A stretch of 9,884 nucleotides of DNA from positions 1 through 9,884 of the forward strand of contig DOMR01000132.1 in assembly GCA_003509845.1 (NCBI GenBank). Direction: 5' to 3'. The number at the start of each line of letters is the position of its first letter. Positions within the stretch are counted from its first letter, which is position 1. Under the pieces are notes generated by a model, which saw nothing but the letters and a program-made list of their open reading frames with translations, had not been told where the DNA came from and made no database searches. Positions 8,886 through 9,884 of this stretch are shown piece by piece. The stretch comes from Chitinophagaceae bacterium. GTDB taxonomy: Bacteria; Bacteroidota; Bacteroidia; Chitinophagales; Chitinophagaceae. Both the position numbers and the translations under genes were made by a program.

Positions 8886-9884
8886 ATGCGCTCAAATATT
8901 TTCAATACAAGGAAATCAGTCTATCTTTTTGTTGTTGCCATATTATTTTTTGGGCTAAGTAGCTGGGGCTTTTTAGTGCACCGCACCATTAATCAAATTG
9001 CGATATACAGTTTGCCTGCGCCTTTGCAATCTTTCTTTCACCAGGACATGGAATATTTGGTAGAAAATGCACCGAGAGCGGATAATCGAAAAAATACCGA
9101 TAAAACTGAAGCAAGCAAACATATTATTGATATAGAGGAATACGGCCCAAATTCAATTAATGAAATGCCAATGGATTGGGCGTCAGCACTTAAAAAATAT
9201 TCATTTGATACTTTAGATAAATATGGATATGGTCCTTATAATATAATGATGAGTTTGGAAAAACTAACGAATGCATTTAAATCTAAAAATAAGGATAGCA
9301 TCCTATTTTATGCAGCAGATTTAGGGCATTATGTGGGCGACTTACATGTGCCTTTGCATATCACTAATAATTATGATGGTCAATTGTCAGGTCAAAAAGG
9401 AATGCATAGTTTATGGGAATCTTTTATTCCTAGTTTGCGCATTGATCAATACCAATTGTATAATCCGCATAAAGCGAAGTATTTAAAAAATCCAGAAGCT
9501 GCATTGTGGGCAGATATTCGTAAAGCCTATGCCTTACTTCCAGAAATGTTTGCAAAAGAAATTGAAGTTTCTAAATCATTTACCCCTGAGCAAAAATATA
9601 AAATGCAAATGTACTATGGTAAAAATACCAGAATGTACACCAAGGAGTTTGCGGAGGCTTATGCCGATGCATTGGGTGGTACTATCAATAATCAATTAGT
9701 TGCATCTGCAAATATGCTTTCTGATTTTTGGTACACTGCTTGGGTAAATGGGGGCAAGCCTAGTTTTATTTCCAGAGATATATCTTTAAATTTATCTGCA
9801 GAATTAAAATCATTCAAGAACAATAGATTAATACAGGATAGCTTATTAATATCAAAAAAAGGCAAGCCTAAAGCCAACGATTAA
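8886..9884 (+). CDS. Secreted zinc-dependent phospholipase C / S1-P1 nuclease-like hydrolase
   Basis: This is an exported metalloenzyme of the superfamily that includes Bacillus cereus phospholipase C and P1 nuclease, which cleave phosphodiester bonds with a three-zinc centre. It has 332 residues and a complete reading frame; an in-frame TAG at 8880-8882, one codon upstream, makes ATG 8886 the only reasonable start. A signal peptide covers about 1-26 (basic start, hydrophobic 12-24). Cleavage before W27 would place tryptophan at the mature N-terminus, as the family requires. The nine ligand positions can be aligned as W27, H32, D66, H79, H148, D152, H158, H174 and E178; the core reads HYVGDLHVPLH then HSLWE. 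The W-to-H spacing is that of P1 nuclease, while the final glutamate is that of phospholipase C. The tail is lysine-rich and shows no T9SS sorting domain, so a periplasmic location is likely. Superfamily membership is firm; whether it acts on phospholipid, nucleic acid or another phosphodiester is not decidable here. Confidence 0.9.
   Translation: MRSNIFNTRKSVYLFVVAILFFGLSSWGFLVHRTINQIAIYSLPAPLQSFFHQDMEYLVENAPRADNRKNTDKTEASKHIIDIEEYGPNSINEMPMDWASALKKYSFDTLDKYGYGPYNIMMSLEKLTNAFKSKNKDSILFYAADLGHYVGDLHVPLHITNNYDGQLSGQKGMHSLWESFIPSLRIDQYQLYNPHKAKYLKNPEAALWADIRKAYALLPEMFAKEIEVSKSFTPEQKYKMQMYYGKNTRMYTKEFAEAYADALGGTINNQLVASANMLSDFWYTAWVNGGKPSFISRDISLNLSAELKSFKNNRLIQDSLLISKKGKPKAND

Noticed and set aside
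9800..9884. T9SS C-terminal sorting domain on the hydrolase
   Set aside because: The tail is short, lysine-rich and lacks the beta-sandwich pattern and conserved glycine/lysine motifs of T9SS sorting domains.

Overview
This window comes from a member of the Bacteroidota. The evidence is a nearly complete sprA gene (the outer-membrane translocon of the type IX secretion system, found only in this phylum), AT-rich DNA, starts without clear Shine-Dalgarno sequences, and two matches to the Bacteroidota -7 promoter element TAnnTTTG. The protein style would fit the Chitinophagaceae, but that is an impression and not a demonstrated placement.

Layout. (1) Bases 1-6450, plus strand: sprA, open at the left edge, so its N-terminus lies outside the window. 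(2) Bases 6472-8756, minus strand: a two-gene ABC-2 type exporter operon, with the ATP-binding protein transcribed first and the NatB/YhaP-like permease second, 17 bases apart. It converges on sprA with only 21 bases between the stop codons. (3) Bases 8757-8885: a short divergent promoter region with one candidate -7 box on each strand, each 15-16 bases from its start codon. (4) Bases 8886-9884, plus strand: a secreted zinc-dependent phospholipase C / S1-P1 nuclease-like enzyme that keeps all nine expected zinc-ligand positions. Its stop codon is the last three bases of the window.

How the genes relate. All four products act at or beyond the cell envelope: protein export across the outer membrane, an inner-membrane efflux or export pump, and an exported metallohydrolase. 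Only the two ABC genes form an obvious functional unit. sprA works with T9SS components encoded elsewhere, and the phospholipase-like enzyme has an ordinary N-terminal signal and no visible T9SS C-terminal sorting domain, so nothing in the sequence ties it to SprA.

This is ordinary chromosomal DNA. I found no mobile elements, RNA genes, CRISPR arrays, long repeats or broken genes, and no sign of an undescribed system. The points worth a second look are details inside known families: EF-hand-like acidic loops in SprA, a Q-loop substitution in the ATPase, the mixed zinc-ligand spacing of the hydrolase, and the paired divergent promoters.
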